A stretch of DNA of 46,254 nt, from positions 1 through 46,254 of the forward strand of contig DIUT01000036.1 of assembly GCA_002423105.1 (NCBI GenBank), written 5' to 3'. The first letter of the stretch is position 1. The number at the start of each line of letters is the position of its first letter. Shown here piece by piece: positions 44,807-46,254 of the stretch. The notes under the pieces are model-generated. The model was not told where the DNA came from, made no database searches, and was given only the letters and a program-made list of their open reading frames with translations. The position numbers and the translations under genes are program-made. This stretch comes from Geobacter sp. UBA6151. GTDB lineage: Bacteria; Desulfobacterota; Desulfuromonadia; Geobacterales; Pseudopelobacteraceae.

Positions 44807-46254
44807 CTACTTGGCTGCATCAATAACAGTCTGACGTCCCTTTTCAAGCACTGCGGGAGTAAAGCCGAACTGAGCCGCATGGGCAGCAGCAGCAGAGCCG
44901 CTGTGGCAACTGGTACATGCAGCAGCAGCCGGGCCTTGCAGCGTATCGTCAAGCTGGTTGGTCCACGGTGCAGCGCCGGCATCAATGGTGGTTGCCACTG
45001 CCTTTGTTGCATCAGGAATACGTGAGAAATTGCTTGCATGACAAGCGGAGCAGTCCTGCAAAGCACGCGGATAATGGGCAACTACAAAGTTATGGGTCTT
45101 GGTGTTGTTAGCCGGAACTTCAGCATTTGCCCCCGCTACCGTCTTGCTGCCGGTGCCGGGCCAGTTAATCAGCACGGACTGGTTCAGGGCAAAGCCATAG
45201 ATGCCGTTGCTGCGATAGTAGACAAGTGGTTTTTGCCCAAATTTATTTGTAGCGTGAATCTTGTGCAGCATAGTCTTGAAGCCGTAGGTCTGGCCACCGG
45301 TTGCACCGTCATAGAGCTTCGTCGCGTCAGTAATTTTGAAGTAATCTACACGATTGTTCTTTTCGCTGGATGCCTCGTTGTGGCACATGACGCAGAGTTC
45401 AACGTTGTCGACGCGGTTGCCGCCATGCTGGTACAGTGAGCCGACATGGCACTTGAGGCACTTGGCAGTTTCAGCAACCGGACGGCGATCCGCAGCTTTG
45501 GCTCCGGTGGCAGGATTGAAATCATAAACCGGTGACAGAGCGCGAACAAGGTACTTCCTGCCTGTTGCATGCAGCAATTGCGGCTTACCTTGAAGCGCAA
45601 CACGAGCCTTGCCGGTAAGCGCGGCTTCTGCAGCAGTCAGAGGAACGGTAGTTGTTGCAACGTTGTTATTACATACGGTGTTCTGGGTAGCTCCTGCATT
45701 GAAAACAAGATTCACAGCGACAGGTTGACCGGGTGCTGTACCGCCGTTATTGGCGTTGACCAAATCGTCACCCTGGAAGAACGCTTTCAGGATACTGAAG
45801 TTTTGTGCAGAAACAGCAGGTTGTGCACCTGAAGCAGCAACAGCTGTATAGTTGAACGCAGGTGCGGTTGCTGTGGCGGTTGCGTTACAGGGATTAACCG
45901 CTGCGCCGTTATAGGTTGCAGTCCAGGTAATGGCAAGGTTACTGCCGCTCTTGGTGACGCCGGTGATGGTAAGCTTTGTTTTATCACCTTCGGTTACCGA
46001 AAGATCCTGGCCGTTATACACGAAACCGGCACGCCCGGTTGTCAGACCCTGGCCGCTATTCGCTTTAGCGTGAATGGCACCCATGGTGGCCGGAGCAGTG
46101 GAACCGTCATGACATACGGCGCAGTTGCTGGCAGCGGTATACGCTCTGTGGAAAGCAAAAGTACCACCTGTTTTGGTTGTGGTGAAACCGTCCCAGCTCT
46201 GGTGGCAAGTCATACAGAAGTCATAGCTGACCGGCTTGCTGTTTGCCGCAGTAA
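44807..46254 (-). CDS. OmcA/MtrC-like multiheme c-type cytochrome (5' partial)
   Basis: The frame is open to the right edge, so the start is outside the window. The visible 480 or so residues hold six haem-binding motifs: CMTCH, CAVCH, CLKCH, CVMCH, CSACH and CTSCH. The first two are separated from the rest by a beta-rich insertion with Thr/Ala-rich strands, then a block with ETAKCLKCH, NVELCVMCHNEASSE and MLHKIHATNKFG, a layout seen in OmcA/MtrC-family decahaem cytochromes. Such proteins carry electrons to or across the outer surface in metal-reducing bacteria. Four further haems would be expected upstream. The C-terminus (LEKGRQTVIDAAK) recurs as a remnant at 43241-43282. Confidence 0.9.
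   Translation of the reverse strand, partial: TAANSKPVSYDFCMTCHQSWDGFTTTKTGGTFAFHRAYTAASNCAVCHDGSTAPATMGAIHAKANSGQGLTTGRAGFVYNGQDLSVTEGDKTKLTITGVTKSGSNLAITWTATYNGAAVNPCNATATATAPAFNYTAVAASGAQPAVSAQNFSILKAFFQGDDLVNANNGGTAPGQPVAVNLVFNAGATQNTVCNNNVATTTVPLTAAEAALTGKARVALQGKPQLLHATGRKYLVRALSPVYDFNPATGAKAADRRPVAETAKCLKCHVGSLYQHGGNRVDNVELCVMCHNEASSEKNNRVDYFKITDATKLYDGATGGQTYGFKTMLHKIHATNKFGQKPLVYYRSNGIYGFALNQSVLINWPGTGSKTVAGANAEVPANNTKTHNFVVAHYPRALQDCSACHASNFSRIPDATKAVATTIDAGAAPWTNQLDDTLQGPAAAACTSCHSGSAAAAHAAQFGFTPAVLEKGRQTVIDAAK

Overview
The window looks like a chromosome segment of a Geobacter-type member of the Desulfuromonadia (Desulfobacterota). Support comes from a cbb3 oxidase assembly operon of that style, an OmcA/MtrC-like multiheme c-type cytochrome at the right edge, a type Ibeta DAHP synthase, GspA/GspB, a TonB-like protein beside cbiA, and GC-rich core genes with strong Shine-Dalgarno sites. 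The genus assignment is an inference; no rRNA or tRNA gene was seen.

Layout. (1) 1-5.7 kb, plus strand: the end of a cbb3 cytochrome oxidase operon (CcoO tail with an extra haem domain, CcoQ, a one-haem CcoP, CcoG, FixH-like CcoH, CcoI, CcoS, TauE/SafE-family protein), tightly overlapping and so one transcript. (2) 5.9-9.5 kb, minus strand: a HigBA-type toxin-antitoxin pair, an ABM monooxygenase, an SGNH lipoprotein, a 3'-truncated Bro-N protein and a RhuM protein. (3) 9.5-23.5 kb, minus strand: a defence-type island. Its core is a three-gene operon: a PLD/SF2 helicase/DUF3427 protein, a 1630-residue nuclease-STAND NTPase, and a 484-residue HsdR-like PD-(D/E)XK protein. It is flanked by a DUF4062/GHKL gene whose 5' end is duplicated, a YhcG (DUF1016) protein cut off before its nuclease core, a Phd/PIN pair and a frameshifted KilA-N gene. 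(4) 23.5-39.8 kb: housekeeping genes (IMPase, recO, cbiA, tonB-like, aroF, a Crp/Fnr regulator, tkt, thiL, doxX, prfC, gspA/gspB, an NrfJ-like lipoprotein), a strong candidate 6S RNA between aroF and the tonB-like gene, and two more toxin-antitoxin (TA) modules, one of them (MntA/HepT) with a damaged HEPN protein. (5) 40-44.8 kb: a dense cluster of minus-strand TA modules in all stages of decay, punctuated by five copies of a short GGGAAGTGTCCC repeat and two copies of a repeated terminator (a third lies at 39.3 kb). (6) 44.8 kb to the end: the 3' part of a multiheme cytochrome gene.

The observations I rate highest are the three-nuclease operon at 11.4-20.9 kb, and the fact that four unrelated accessory genes around it (RhuM, Bro-N, YhcG, KilA-N) each carry perfect palindromes inside their coding sequence. 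The palindrome sequences differ from gene to gene but the architecture recurs.

Functional links: the cco genes build and supply copper to a high-affinity terminal oxidase; thiL makes the thiamine diphosphate cofactor used by the neighbouring tkt, and tkt makes erythrose 4-phosphate used by aroF two genes on; the 6S RNA directly follows aroF.
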